Shown here in pieces: positions 33,631 to 42,447 of a stretch of DNA of 64,000 nt. The DNA lies in NCBI RefSeq assembly GCF_018070045.1, contig NZ_JAGPYK010000024.1, forward strand, positions 40,620 to 104,619, in the 5' to 3' direction. Every line of letters begins with the position of its first letter. The first letter of the stretch is position 1. The position numbers and the translations under genes are program-made. Source of the DNA: Micromonospora sp. U21 (GTDB taxonomy: Bacteria; Actinomycetota; Actinomycetes; Mycobacteriales; Micromonosporaceae). The notes below the pieces were generated by a model. That model worked only from the letters and a program-made list of their open reading frames with translations. It did no database searches and had not been told where the DNA came from.

Positions 33631-34980
33631 GTGCCCAACGAGCAGCTCCGGCGGATGGACGCCTTCACTTTCCCGTCCTACTCGATCGACTTCGCCACTG
33701 GCGAGGTGTTGTTCGACTACGCCCTGACCGGCCCGGCCGGCGAGCAGCGGTTCACCGAGGTCATCACCCTTCCGCTGCCGGCGGAGCCGCCGTCGGACGA
33801 GACGGTGGCCACCCTCGGCCGGGTGCTGGAGTTGCTGCACCTGGTCGCCGGGGTCAGCTACTACAAGGCCGCCGCGCCGCCCCGGCTGGTGCTGCCGGCG
33901 CCGCTGGGCGCGGCCACCGCCGACTACGTCACCGCCGTCTACACCAGGGGCCTGGCGGAGTACGCGTACCGCAACCAGCTACCGCACGTGCTGGAACTGC
34001 GCCCGGAGGTGCCGGCCGGTGCGGTGACGCCGGCCCGGGTGTACGACAACTCCGACCGCCGCCCGCTCTCCGCGGTCGGCGGCGGCAAGGACTCCATCGT
34101 CAGCCTGGAGGCGCTGCGCCGGGCCGAGCTGGACCCGGTGCCGTTCTCGGTCAACCCGAACCACGTGATCGTCTCGGTCAACGAGGCGTCCGGGCTGACC
34201 CCGCTGGCCGCCCGGAGGCGGATCGACCCGGTGCTGTTCGACCTGAACGCGGCCGGCGCGCTGAACGGCCACATCCCGGTCACCGCGATCAACTCGCTGA
34301 TCGCGGTGGCGACCGCGGTGCTGCACGGGCTCGGCCCGGTGGTGATGTCCAACGAGCGCTCGGCGTCCGACCCGAACCTGGTCTGGAACCGTCACGAGAT
34401 CAACCACCAGTGGTCCAAGGGCGTCGAAGCGGAGGGGCTGCTGCGCGCGGCGCTGGCCGAGCACGCCGGCCTGACCGAGCCGTACTTCTCGCTGCTGCGC
34501 TCGCTGTCCGAGCTGCACATCGCCCGGCTGTTCGCCGAGTTCACCCGGTACGACGACGTGGTGACCAGCTGCAACGCCGCGTTCAAGCTGCGCGACGCGA
34601 GCGAGCGCTGGTGCCGCAACTGCCCGAAGTGCCGGTTCGTCTTCCTGGCCATGGCGCCGTTCATGCCGCGGGAGCGGGTCACCCACATCTTCGGCGGCGA
34701 CCTGCTCGCCGACCCCGAGCAGATCCCCGGCTACCGGGAGCTGCTGGGCGTGGACGGGCACAAGCCGTTCGAGTGCGTGGGTGAGGTCGAGGAGTCGGTG
34801 GTGGCTCTGGGCCTGCTCGCCGAGCAGGACCAGTGGCGCGACGCCCCGGTGGTCCGCGCCCTGGTCGACGCCGTTCCGGCAACGGCCTGGTCCGCGGTGG
34901 CCACCTCGGACGTCTTCACCCCCGGCGGCCCCAACCACATCCCCCCGACCTACGCCAAAGCCCTGACAACCCTCACCTAA
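33631..34980 (+). CDS. murL: UDP-MurNAc-L-Ala-L-Glu epimerase (MurL)
   Basis: The 449-residue protein matches the MurL family, which epimerises the terminal L-Glu of UDP-MurNAc-L-Ala-L-Glu to D-Glu using ATP. A PP-loop-like motif AVGGGKDSIVSLEAL is near residue 150. SNERSASDPNLVWNRHEIN and a Cys cluster, RWCRNCPKCRFVF, follow. With the divergent MurD2-type ligase it gives the alternative route to D-Glu in peptidoglycan, by-passing glutamate racemase. GTG at 33631 is supported by a TAGTAT box; the ATG at 33655 is possible. The 91-base divergent gap holds both promoters. Confidence 0.85.
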   Translation: MPNEQLRRMDAFTFPSYSIDFATGEVLFDYALTGPAGEQRFTEVITLPLPAEPPSDETVATLGRVLELLHLVAGVSYYKAAAPPRLVLPAPLGAATADYVTAVYTRGLAEYAYRNQLPHVLELRPEVPAGAVTPARVYDNSDRRPLSAVGGGKDSIVSLEALRRAELDPVPFSVNPNHVIVSVNEASGLTPLAARRRIDPVLFDLNAAGALNGHIPVTAINSLIAVATAVLHGLGPVVMSNERSASDPNLVWNRHEINHQWSKGVEAEGLLRAALAEHAGLTEPYFSLLRSLSELHIARLFAEFTRYDDVVTSCNAAFKLRDASERWCRNCPKCRFVFLAMAPFMPRERVTHIFGGDLLADPEQIPGYRELLGVDGHKPFECVGEVEESVVALGLLAEQDQWRDAPVVRALVDAVPATAWSAVATSDVFTPGGPNHIPPTYAKALTTLT

Positions 34981-35072
34981 CCCCCTCCCCCTCCCCCTCC
35001 CGCTCCCACTCCCGCTCCCCGCGCCGCCGCCGCGCCCGCGCTCCCCGCGCCCCGCCGCCGCCCCCACTCCCC
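34981..35072. other. Low-complexity pyrimidine/GC-rich intergenic run
   Basis: The stretch is a CCCTCC/CGCTCCC-type low-complexity run on the plus strand directly after murL. No ORF is visible. Confidence 0.6.
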
Positions 35073-35134
35073 GTTGATCTAGGGCGTATCGCTGCTCGGG
35101 GAGATCAACTCACGGTGATTTGCCCTAGATCAAC
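35073..35134. repeat. 62-bp palindrome between convergent genes
   Basis: GTTGATCTAGGGC (35073-35085) pairs perfectly with GCCCTAGATCAAC (35122-35134). The 36-base interior contains further GATCAAC and GTGATTT pieces. It lies between murL and the convergent pucR-type gene and could serve as terminator or a REP-like element. Confidence 0.8.
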
Positions 35135-35195
35135 GCGGCCGCTGGCGGGAGGGGCGCGGCGGCGGCGCAGGAGGGCACGGGAGGCGGGGGGGGGG

Positions 35196-36965
35196 TCAGG
35201 GGGTGCGGACTGCGTCCAGGGCCAGGAGGGCCACGTGTAGGGAGAGGGAGGCTTCCACGGAGTCGAGGTCGACGTCGAGGATCCGGGCGATCCGGGCCAG
35301 GCGCTCGTAGAAGGCCGGTCGGGACAGGTGGGCGGCGGCGGCACCGGCGGACTTGTTGCGCCCCTGCTCCAGGTACGCGCGCAGGGTGTCGAGCAGCCGT
35401 TCCCGGGGGTGCCCGGCGTCGTACTCCAGCAGTGCCCCGAGCTCGCGCTCCACGAACGTCTGCAACCGGGGCTCGTCACGCAGCAGGTGCAGCAGGCCGG
35501 CCAGGCCGACGTGCGGCAGCCGGAAGATCGGCAGGTCACGCCGGTCCCGGCGGGCTGCTTCGGCGATCTGGCGCGCCTCGACCAGTGACCGTCGCGCCTC
35601 CCGCAGGCTGCCCACCCCGGATCCGGCCGCCACGATCACCCCGCTCGGAGCACCGCCGGCGGCCCGGGACGGGTCGGCGCTGGACACCACCCGGGACGCG
35701 TCCGCGCCGGACGCCGTCCGGACCGCGCCGGCGTCGAGACGTACCCGGCGCAGCGCGGCGGCGAATGCGGACAGCGCGCGGTCCTCGGCGGCCGGGTCCG
35801 GCAGGGCCAGCAGCGCGCCCACCGAGTGGTCGTCGACGGCGCTGGTCAGCGCGGTCAGCTTCGCCTCCCGCAACGCCTGGCCGACCGCCTCGGACAGGTC
35901 CCGCAGCCTGGCCGGGCCGGCCTCGGGGCCGCCCTCGCCGGCCGGGTCGTCGGCCCGGTGCCGGACCATCACGCCGACCAGGTGCCGGCGCTCCAGCACC
36001 ACCCCGAGCGCCCTGGCCCGCAACGCCACCTCATCGACCGGTCGGGAGTGATCGAGCAACGCGGTCAGCAGGGTGCGGTGAATCTGCCGTTCCAGCCCCT
36101 CGGCGTCGCGGCGGATCAGCCGGCCCAGCGCGAGGGTGGACGCGGCCCGCTCGATCAGGATGGTGAGCCGGGTCGGCGGCCCGCTGCCGGGGCGAGCGTC
36201 GGGCTCCACCGGGTCGGTGCCCCGACGGCTGGGCAGCTCCCCGCCGGCCGGCCAGCGCAGCAGCAGCCGTCCCCAGTCCTGCCCCCGGGCGCCGACGACC
36301 GTCACCAGCCAGCCACTGTCGGGGTCGTACGCGGTCCGCCCGGCGGGCCGGATCCGCCGGGAGTGCTGCTCCCAGCCGTCCAGCAGCAGCTCGGCGCTCT
36401 CCCCCGCCGGGTCGTACCCCAGCACCTGCCGGGACAGGTTCTCCAGCACCACCGGGCAACCGGACAGCTCGGCGGCCTGCCGGATCACCTCGGCGGCGTC
36501 GGCGCCCTCGACCGAGAGGTCGGTGAACCGCTGGTGGATCTCCTCGGTGGCGCGCAGCTCGGTGAGCTGCGCGTCGACGATCAGCGCGTGCACCGCCTCG
36601 GTGATCCGCACGAACGGGGTGGCCCGGCGTAGCTCCACCAGGGGCAGGCCGCGCCGCTCGGCGGCGGCGGCCATCACCCGGGGCACCCCGCTGACGTACC
36701 GGCGGCCCAGCTCGACGACGAGCCCGGAGACGCCGACGTCGGCCAGGTCGCCGATGAACGCGCGCAGCCCCGCGTCGTCGCCGGGCAGCCCGATGCCGGT
36801 GGTGAGCACCAGCTCGCCGCCGCCGAGCAGGGTGGCGATGTCCGGCACCTCGGCGACGTGCACCCAGCGGACCGGCCGGTCCAGCGCGGCGTCCCCGGCC
36901 ACGACGCGCGGCGCGCCGTGACGGACCGGGTCGAGGGCAAGGACCTCACGGACGGTAGGGAACAC
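35196..36965 (-). CDS. PucR-family transcriptional regulator
   Basis: The 589-residue protein begins with the PucR N-terminal sensory domain (VFPTVREVLALDPVRHG, then VRWVHVAEVPDIATLLGGGELVL split over residues 30-60) and ends with the PucR C-terminal helix-turn-helix (ERLLDTLRAYLEQGRNKSA, SRPAFYERLARIARILD). PucR proteins regulate purine, allantoin or amino-acid catabolism. GTG at 36965 lies 7 nt after TAGCGT, so the transcript is leaderless; starts at 37004 and 37052 are in frame but lack support. The aminotransferase/dehydrogenase operon 6 kb away is a plausible target. Confidence 0.88.
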   Translation of the reverse strand: MFPTVREVLALDPVRHGAPRVVAGDAALDRPVRWVHVAEVPDIATLLGGGELVLTTGIGLPGDDAGLRAFIGDLADVGVSGLVVELGRRYVSGVPRVMAAAAERRGLPLVELRRATPFVRITEAVHALIVDAQLTELRATEEIHQRFTDLSVEGADAAEVIRQAAELSGCPVVLENLSRQVLGYDPAGESAELLLDGWEQHSRRIRPAGRTAYDPDSGWLVTVVGARGQDWGRLLLRWPAGGELPSRRGTDPVEPDARPGSGPPTRLTILIERAASTLALGRLIRRDAEGLERQIHRTLLTALLDHSRPVDEVALRARALGVVLERRHLVGVMVRHRADDPAGEGGPEAGPARLRDLSEAVGQALREAKLTALTSAVDDHSVGALLALPDPAAEDRALSAFAAALRRVRLDAGAVRTASGADASRVVSSADPSRAAGGAPSGVIVAAGSGVGSLREARRSLVEARQIAEAARRDRRDLPIFRLPHVGLAGLLHLLRDEPRLQTFVERELGALLEYDAGHPRERLLDTLRAYLEQGRNKSAGAAAAHLSRPAFYERLARIARILDVDLDSVEASLSLHVALLALDAVRTP

Positions 36966-36972
36966 GGCCGCC

Positions 36973-36978
36973 ACGCTA
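36973..36978 (-). promoter_or_regulatory. -10 box TAGCGT, leaderless promoter
   Basis: TAGCGT on the minus strand is 7 nt from GTG at 36965 and decides the PucR start. Confidence 0.55.
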
Positions 36979-37076
36979 CCGTCCGTGACGCCGGAACTCG
37001 ACATGCCGCCGCCGGCGGGCACGGTCACCGGATGGATCTGCTCCGCGTCCATCGGCTGACGAGGGCGTCCCCGCCC

Positions 37077-37886
37077 TCACCAGGGGTCGTCGCGGCTCAG
37101 CTCCCAGCAGGCCACCGCGGTGGCGGCGGCCACGTTGAGTGAGTCGACGCCGCGGCGCATCGGGATGACCACCCGGACGTCGGCGGCGTCCATGGCGGCC
37201 CGGGTCAGGCCGGCGCCCTCGGCGCCGAGCAACAGGGCCGAGCGGGCCCGCTGGGTGGCGTCGAGGCGCTGGATCGGCACCGCGTCCGGCGCCGGGGTCA
37301 TCGCCAGCACGGTGAACCCGGCCGCCCGGACCTCGGCGAACGCGTCCGGCCAGGGATCCAGCTTCGCGTACGGCACGGCGAAGACCTCGCCCATGCTCAC
37401 CCGGACGCTGCGCCGGTAGAGCGGGTCGGCGCAGCTCGGCGAGAGCAGCACCGCGTCCACGCCGAGGGCCGCCACCGCCCGGAAGATCGCGCCGAGGTTG
37501 GTGTGGTTGTTGACGTCCTCCAGCATCACCACCCGGCGCGCGGTGGCGAGCACCTCGGCGGCCGTCGGCAGCGGCCGGCGGTGGAACGACGCCAGCACCC
37601 CCCGGTGTACGTGGAAGCCGGTGGCGCGTTCCAGCACGTCCTGCGTCGCCGCGTAGACCGGCGCGTCGCCGGTGTCCAGGTCGGCGAGCTGGTCGATCCG
37701 CTTGGCGTCGACGAGGTACGACCGGGCCGGATAGCCGGCGCGCAGCGCCCGGCGCAGCACCAGCTCCCCCTCGGCGATGAACAGGCCGTGCGGTGGCTCC
37801 CAACGGGTGCGCAGCTCGACGTCGGTGAGCGCGCGGTAGTCGGCGATCCGGTCGTCATCGGGGTCGGTGATCTGGTGGACGGGCAC
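37077..37886 (-). CDS. SpoU/TrmH-family RNA 2'-O-methyltransferase
   Basis: The 269-residue enzyme has an N-terminal RNA-binding substrate domain and a C-terminal SPOUT knot domain. The three SpoU motifs are DVNNHTNLGAIFRAVAAL, LLLGAEGAGL and IPMRRGVDSLNVAAATA. It would methylate ribose in rRNA or tRNA with S-adenosylmethionine; the site is not predictable. GTG at 37886 is 6 nt from CAGAAT, a weak leaderless box. It is divergent from the TPP enzyme. Confidence 0.9.
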   Translation of the reverse strand: MPVHQITDPDDDRIADYRALTDVELRTRWEPPHGLFIAEGELVLRRALRAGYPARSYLVDAKRIDQLADLDTGDAPVYAATQDVLERATGFHVHRGVLASFHRRPLPTAAEVLATARRVVMLEDVNNHTNLGAIFRAVAALGVDAVLLSPSCADPLYRRSVRVSMGEVFAVPYAKLDPWPDAFAEVRAAGFTVLAMTPAPDAVPIQRLDATQRARSALLLGAEGAGLTRAAMDAADVRVVIPMRRGVDSLNVAAATAVACWELSRDDPW

Positions 37887-37972
37887 CCGACGATTCTGCC
37901 GGACGCCCGGTCCGCCGCTCCGGGCCGGTGCAGTCCACGTCGCCGGGGTGTTTTGTCCGTAAAGGAAGGGGA

Positions 37973-39862
37973 ATGGCGGGCGGCGTACCGGATCCGACCG
38001 GAAGGACCAGCCAGGTGAGCCCAGACCACACCACGCCGGGCGAACCGCTCGCCCTGCCCAAGCACCCGACCGTCGCGGACCACATCGTCGCCCGCCTCTT
38101 CAGTTGGGGCGTGCACCGCTACTTCGGCTACCCCGGCGACGGCATCAACGGCCTCACCTCCGCCCTGCAACGCACTGACGAGCGGGCCCAGTTCGTCCAG
38201 GTGCGGCACGAGGAGACCGCCGGCTTCGCCGCCTCGGCGCACGTCAAGTACGGCGGCGGGCCGCTGGGTTGCGCGCTGGTGACCAGCGGCCCCGGAGCCA
38301 TCCACCTGCTCAACGGCCTGTACGACGCCAAACTCGACCACCAGCCGGTGATCGCCCTGGTCGGGCACACCGTGGTCACCGCCGAGGGCGGCGGCTACTA
38401 CCAGGAGGTCGACCTGCTCGCCCTCTACAAGGACGTGGCCGCTGCGTTCCTGGCCCAACTCGACCACCCGGCACAGGTCCGCCACCTGATCGACCGGGCG
38501 TGCCGCACGGCGCTGGCCCGGCGTACCGTCACCGCCCTGGTGCTCCCCGCGGACCTCCAGGGCAAGCCGGCCGTCCCGGACCCGCCGCACGCACACGGCT
38601 ACTACCAGACCAGCAACGTGCCGAGCAGCACGCCGACCGTGCCGCCCGAGGCGGACCTGCGTCGGGCCGCCGAGGTGCTGCGCGGCGGGGAACGGGTGGC
38701 GATGCTGGTGGGGCAGGGCGCGCTCGGCGCGAAGGACGAGGTCCACGAGATCGCCCAGCGGCTCGGCGCCGGGGTGGCCACCGCGCTGCTCGGCTTCACC
38801 GCCGTCGACCACCGGGAGCCCTGGGTGACCGGCGCGATCGGGCTGCTCGGCACCCGGCCGAGCTGGCAGCTGATGAGCCGTTGCGACCGGCTGCTGATCG
38901 TGGGCAGCAACATGCCGTACTCGGAGTTCTATCCGCCACCCGGACAGGCCCGCGCGGTGCAGATCGACCTGGACGGCACCCAGCTCGGGCTGCGGTACCC
39001 GACCGAGGTCAACCTGACCGGCGACGCCGCTCCCACCCTGCGGGCGCTGCTGCGCGAGCTGGGCCCCGGTCCCGGGCCGACCACGTGGCGGGCGGAGATC
39101 ACCGAGGCCACCTCGGCGTGGCGCCGGGTGCAGCGCGACCTGGCCGAGCAGGACGCCGACCCGGTCAACCCGCAGCTGCTGTTCAGCACGCTCAGCGAGC
39201 GGCTGCCCGACGACGCGATGCTCGCCGTGGACTGCGGCACCGCGACCGCCTGGTACGCCCGGCACGTGCAGGTCCGCCCGGGGATGCTGGCCAGCCTCTC
39301 CGGCACGCTGCTGTCCATGGGCGGCGCCATGCCGTACGCGCTGAGCGCCAAGTTCGCCCACCCCGACCGGCCCCTCGTCGCGCTGATCGGCGACGGGGCG
39401 ATGCAGATGAACGGCGTCAACGAGCTGATCACCGTGGCCAAGTACTGGCGGAGCTGGGCCGACCCGCGGTTCGTGGTGCTGGTGCTCAACAACCGGGATC
39501 TGGCGTTCGTCAGCTGGGAACAGCGCTCCAGCGAGGGGACGCCGATGTTCCCGGACAGTCAGCAGCTGCCGGACATCGGGTACCACCAGTGGGCCCAGGT
39601 GCTCGGGTTGCACGGCGAACTGGTCGACTCCCCCGACCAGGTGCCGGGCCTCTGGGACCGGGCGCTCGCCAGCGACCGGCCGATGGTGATCAATGCACTG
39701 GTCGACCCGGCCGAGCTGATGCTGCCACCGCACTTCACCGCCGAGCAGGCGCGCAAGACCGCGGCGGCGGTGCTACGCGGCGACACCGACTGGGCCGGGA
39801 TCATCCGACGCGGCCTGCCCGCGACCCTCGCCAGCTACCGCCCCCGCCGCCGCGAAAGCTGA
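37973..39862 (+). CDS. Thiamine-pyrophosphate enzyme (pyruvate oxidase/acetolactate synthase-like)
   Basis: The 629-residue protein has the three domains of the acetolactate synthase/pyruvate oxidase family. The catalytic Glu lies in VRHEETAGFAA, the FAD/central domain includes AMLVGQGALGA, and the TPP-Mg motif is GDGAMQMNGVNELITVAKYW...VLNN. It is like the group annotated as TPP-requiring proteins; the actual acceptor (oxygen, quinone or a second ketoacid) is not evident. ATG at 37973 has AAAGGAAGGGG upstream; a start at 37928 is in frame but poorer. No regulatory subunit gene is nearby. Confidence 0.88.
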   Translation: MAGGVPDPTGRTSQVSPDHTTPGEPLALPKHPTVADHIVARLFSWGVHRYFGYPGDGINGLTSALQRTDERAQFVQVRHEETAGFAASAHVKYGGGPLGCALVTSGPGAIHLLNGLYDAKLDHQPVIALVGHTVVTAEGGGYYQEVDLLALYKDVAAAFLAQLDHPAQVRHLIDRACRTALARRTVTALVLPADLQGKPAVPDPPHAHGYYQTSNVPSSTPTVPPEADLRRAAEVLRGGERVAMLVGQGALGAKDEVHEIAQRLGAGVATALLGFTAVDHREPWVTGAIGLLGTRPSWQLMSRCDRLLIVGSNMPYSEFYPPPGQARAVQIDLDGTQLGLRYPTEVNLTGDAAPTLRALLRELGPGPGPTTWRAEITEATSAWRRVQRDLAEQDADPVNPQLLFSTLSERLPDDAMLAVDCGTATAWYARHVQVRPGMLASLSGTLLSMGGAMPYALSAKFAHPDRPLVALIGDGAMQMNGVNELITVAKYWRSWADPRFVVLVLNNRDLAFVSWEQRSSEGTPMFPDSQQLPDIGYHQWAQVLGLHGELVDSPDQVPGLWDRALASDRPMVINALVDPAELMLPPHFTAEQARKTAAAVLRGDTDWAGIIRRGLPATLASYRPRRRES

Positions 39863-39883
39863 CCAGCCCGACCTCCGCGATCG

Positions 39884-39929
39884 TGCACCTGCCGCCCGGG
39901 CTTTCCGGGCGCATCGACCACCAGGTGCA
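39884..39929. terminator. Nested hairpin terminator
   Basis: TGCACCTG and CAGGTGCA form an outer stem, and CGCCCGG/CCGGGCG an inner stem with a 5-base loop. It lies between the convergent TPP-enzyme and PBP genes. Confidence 0.7.
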
Positions 39930-39957
39930 GGACCGCGAGCAACGGACGGGGCGGCGG

Positions 39958-42174
39958 TCAGCCGCGGCGGTCGAGCCAGCGCTGGAGCAGCGACCGGGGG
40001 TCGTCCCGGTCGGACCGACGGTCGGGGACGACGGGAGGCCGCTCGACCGGGCGGCGGGGTTCGCCGGCCAGCTCGCGGCTCGGCGCGACGAACGCCTTCT
40101 CCGGCTGGCCCTTGACGGCGGTGGCGATGACCCGGGCGACCGCGTCGATCACCTTGGCCTGCACCGCGGAACCCACCGAGTCGGTCGGATCGTCCGGGTT
40201 GGCGGCGATGCCGGCGACCGCGACCTGCGGCGTGAAGCCGACGAACGTCTCGGTGGCGTTCTCCTCCGAGCTGCCGGTCTTGCCGGCCACCGGGCGGCCG
40301 TCGAGGATGTCGTTCACGGTGGTGGCCGTACCGCCGTTGCACTGCCCGTACGGTGACTGCTGCCCGACCGGGCAGCGGGCGGCGTCGGTCGCGGCGTGGG
40401 CCACGTCGGCGTCGAGCACCCGCTTGCAGGACGGCTGCCCGACCGGCACCTTGTCACCGTTCGCGGCGGTCACCGAGACCACCGGCACCGGCGTGCAGTA
40501 GGTGCCCTCCGCGGCGACCGTGGCGTACGCGTTGGCCAGGTCCAGCGGAGTGGTGGCGGCCACGCCCAGGGTGAACGAACCCCAGTTGGCGGCGTTGTCC
40601 TTGGCGAATGCGGCGTCCGAGTCGGCGCGGAAGGTGATGCCGAGCCGCTGCGCCATCTCCACCACCTTGTCCTGGCCGACCTGCTCGGCCAGCCAGACGA
40701 AGTACGTGTTCACCGAACGGCCGAAGCCGTCCCACATCATCCGGTACCCGTCCATCCAGTCCGGGTTGGCGTTGGCCGGGCACCAGTGGCCGTCACAGCT
40801 GCCCGGGCCCTCGGCGGCGTACCGGGTCGGCAGCTTGGCGGGCGCGTCGAAGCCGGTGGAGAGGGTACGGCCCGACTCCAGTGCGGCGAGCATCGTGAAC
40901 AGCTTGAACGTGGAGCCGGCCTGGTACCCGTCGACGCTGGCGCCGCCGGAGATCAGCGGGTTGACGGTGTTCGGGTGGTTGGCCTGCCCGGCGGGGTTGT
41001 CGGCCAGGCTGTAGTGCCGGTTGACCGCCATCGCCAGCACCTGCCCGGTGCCCGGCTGCACGGCGGCGATCGGCAGGGCGCGCTTGTTGTCGTACCCGTA
41101 GACCTTCGTGGCCTGCTGTTGCGCGGTGGCCTGGACCTTCGGGTCCAGCGAGGTGACCACGGTGTAGCCGCCCGCACGCAGGGCCTGCTCACGCTCCGGC
41201 ACGGTGGCCCCGAACGCCGGCTGGGTCACCCACCACCGGCGCAGGTAGTCGCAGAAGTAGCCCCAGTCGTCGTGGCCCTGAGCCACGGCGGTGCAGCCGT
41301 TGGGCTGCTGGGTCGGGTGCAGGGTCAGCGGCTCCGCCTTGGCCTGCGCGGCCTGCCCGGCAGTGATCGCCCCGGTGGCGACCATCGAGTCCAGCACGTA
41401 CGACCGGCGGGCCAGCGCCTCGTCCTTGTCGCCGTCGATCGGGCTGTACGCGTCCGGGGACTGCACCAGGCCGGCGAGCAGGGCCGACTCGGCGAGGGTC
41501 AACTTCGCCGGCGGCTTTCCGAAGTAGCGCTGGCTGGCCGCCGCGATCCCGTACGCGCCGGAGCCGAAGTAGGCGATGTTCAGGTACCGGTTGAGGATCT
41601 CGTCCTTGCCGAGGCTCTGCTCCAGCGCGCCCGCGTACCGGATCTCCTGGATCTTGCGCCCGATGGTGGGATCGGTGGCGGCGGCGCGCTCCTCGGCGGT
41701 GCGGGTCGGGTCGGTCTTGAGCACGTTACGGACGTACTGCATGGTCAGCGTCGAGCCGCCCTGCTCGGTGCCGCCACCCTTGACGTTGGCCACCAGCGCC
41801 CGGGCCAGGCCGCGCAGGTCGGCGCCGCCGTGGTCGTAGAACCTCCGGTCCTCGGCCGCCACGATCGCCTGCCGCATCACCGGGGCGATCTCCGACAGCG
41901 GCACGTCGGTGCGGTTCACGTCGTAGAACGTCGTGATCAGCGTCTTGCCGTCGTTGGCGTAGAGGTAGGAGCGCTGCGGGGTGGCCGGAGTGCGCAGCGC
42001 GTCGGGCAACGCGGCGTACGTCCCGATCGCGGAGCGGGTGGCGAACCCGAGCAGCAGGTTGCCCGGCAACGCGGCGACTGCCAGGGCGAGCCCGGCCAGC
42101 AAGCCGGCGAGCAGCACGGTGAACAGCCGCGACAGCGGCGAGCGGGAGGCGGCCATGCTCCCCAGGATTGCCAT
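39958..42174 (-). CDS. Class A penicillin-binding protein (transglycosylase/transpeptidase)
   Basis: The 738-residue protein has a short cytoplasmic N-terminus, one membrane anchor, then a GT51 glycosyltransferase domain (AEDRRFYDHGGADLRG, RKIQEIRYAGALE) and a transpeptidase domain. Transpeptidase motifs are AGSTFK (SxxK), SVN and KTGSSE. It polymerises and cross-links peptidoglycan outside the membrane. Four paired Cys in the C-terminal third (for example SCDGHWC) may form disulphides. The C-terminal tail is Pro/Arg-rich. ATG at 42174 was preferred; 42155 is close to a possible ribosome site and may be the true start. Confidence 0.93.
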   Translation of the reverse strand: MAILGSMAASRSPLSRLFTVLLAGLLAGLALAVAALPGNLLLGFATRSAIGTYAALPDALRTPATPQRSYLYANDGKTLITTFYDVNRTDVPLSEIAPVMRQAIVAAEDRRFYDHGGADLRGLARALVANVKGGGTEQGGSTLTMQYVRNVLKTDPTRTAEERAAATDPTIGRKIQEIRYAGALEQSLGKDEILNRYLNIAYFGSGAYGIAAASQRYFGKPPAKLTLAESALLAGLVQSPDAYSPIDGDKDEALARRSYVLDSMVATGAITAGQAAQAKAEPLTLHPTQQPNGCTAVAQGHDDWGYFCDYLRRWWVTQPAFGATVPEREQALRAGGYTVVTSLDPKVQATAQQQATKVYGYDNKRALPIAAVQPGTGQVLAMAVNRHYSLADNPAGQANHPNTVNPLISGGASVDGYQAGSTFKLFTMLAALESGRTLSTGFDAPAKLPTRYAAEGPGSCDGHWCPANANPDWMDGYRMMWDGFGRSVNTYFVWLAEQVGQDKVVEMAQRLGITFRADSDAAFAKDNAANWGSFTLGVAATTPLDLANAYATVAAEGTYCTPVPVVSVTAANGDKVPVGQPSCKRVLDADVAHAATDAARCPVGQQSPYGQCNGGTATTVNDILDGRPVAGKTGSSEENATETFVGFTPQVAVAGIAANPDDPTDSVGSAVQAKVIDAVARVIATAVKGQPEKAFVAPSRELAGEPRRPVERPPVVPDRRSDRDDPRSLLQRWLDRRG

Positions 42175-42251
42175 GAAAGCCGCCAACCGACCACCCCCAA
42201 CCCCGGATTGTCAGCAACTTCACCGCCCCCCACCAGCCAACTCCCACCAAC

Positions 42252-42314
42252 CCCCGCGCCCCGCGCCCCGCGCCCCGCGCCCCGCGCCCCGCGCCCCGCG
42301 CCCCGCGCCCCGCG
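42252..42314 (+). repeat. CCCCGCG microsatellite, nine copies
   Basis: Nine perfect 7-base copies run without interruption upstream of the PBP gene. The unit length is not a multiple of three and the stretch is noncoding. The array ends 9 bases before a hairpin. Confidence 0.9.
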
Positions 42315-42323
42315 CCGGTGAGC

Positions 42324-42370
42324 ATGAAGTTGTTGCCGGGACACGCCGATACTGAGGGCAATAACTTCAT
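42324..42370. repeat. Hairpin next to microsatellite
   Basis: ATGAAGTTGTTGCC (42324-42337) pairs with GGCAATAACTTCAT (42357-42370) with one mismatch around 19 bases. A GGGGC-rich run follows. It lies between PBP and the next gene. Confidence 0.75.
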
Positions 42371-42447
42371 GATTGACGGGGCGGGGCGGGGCGGGGCGCG
42401 ACGCAGAGCGACCGGAGCGCTCGCCCAGGCGCGGTCCGGGCAGGGCG

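Noticed and set aside
40396..42321. 641-residue plus-strand frame opposite the PBP gene
   Set aside because: Shadow of the PBP gene; ends in the CCCCGCG microsatellite translated as APRAPRP.
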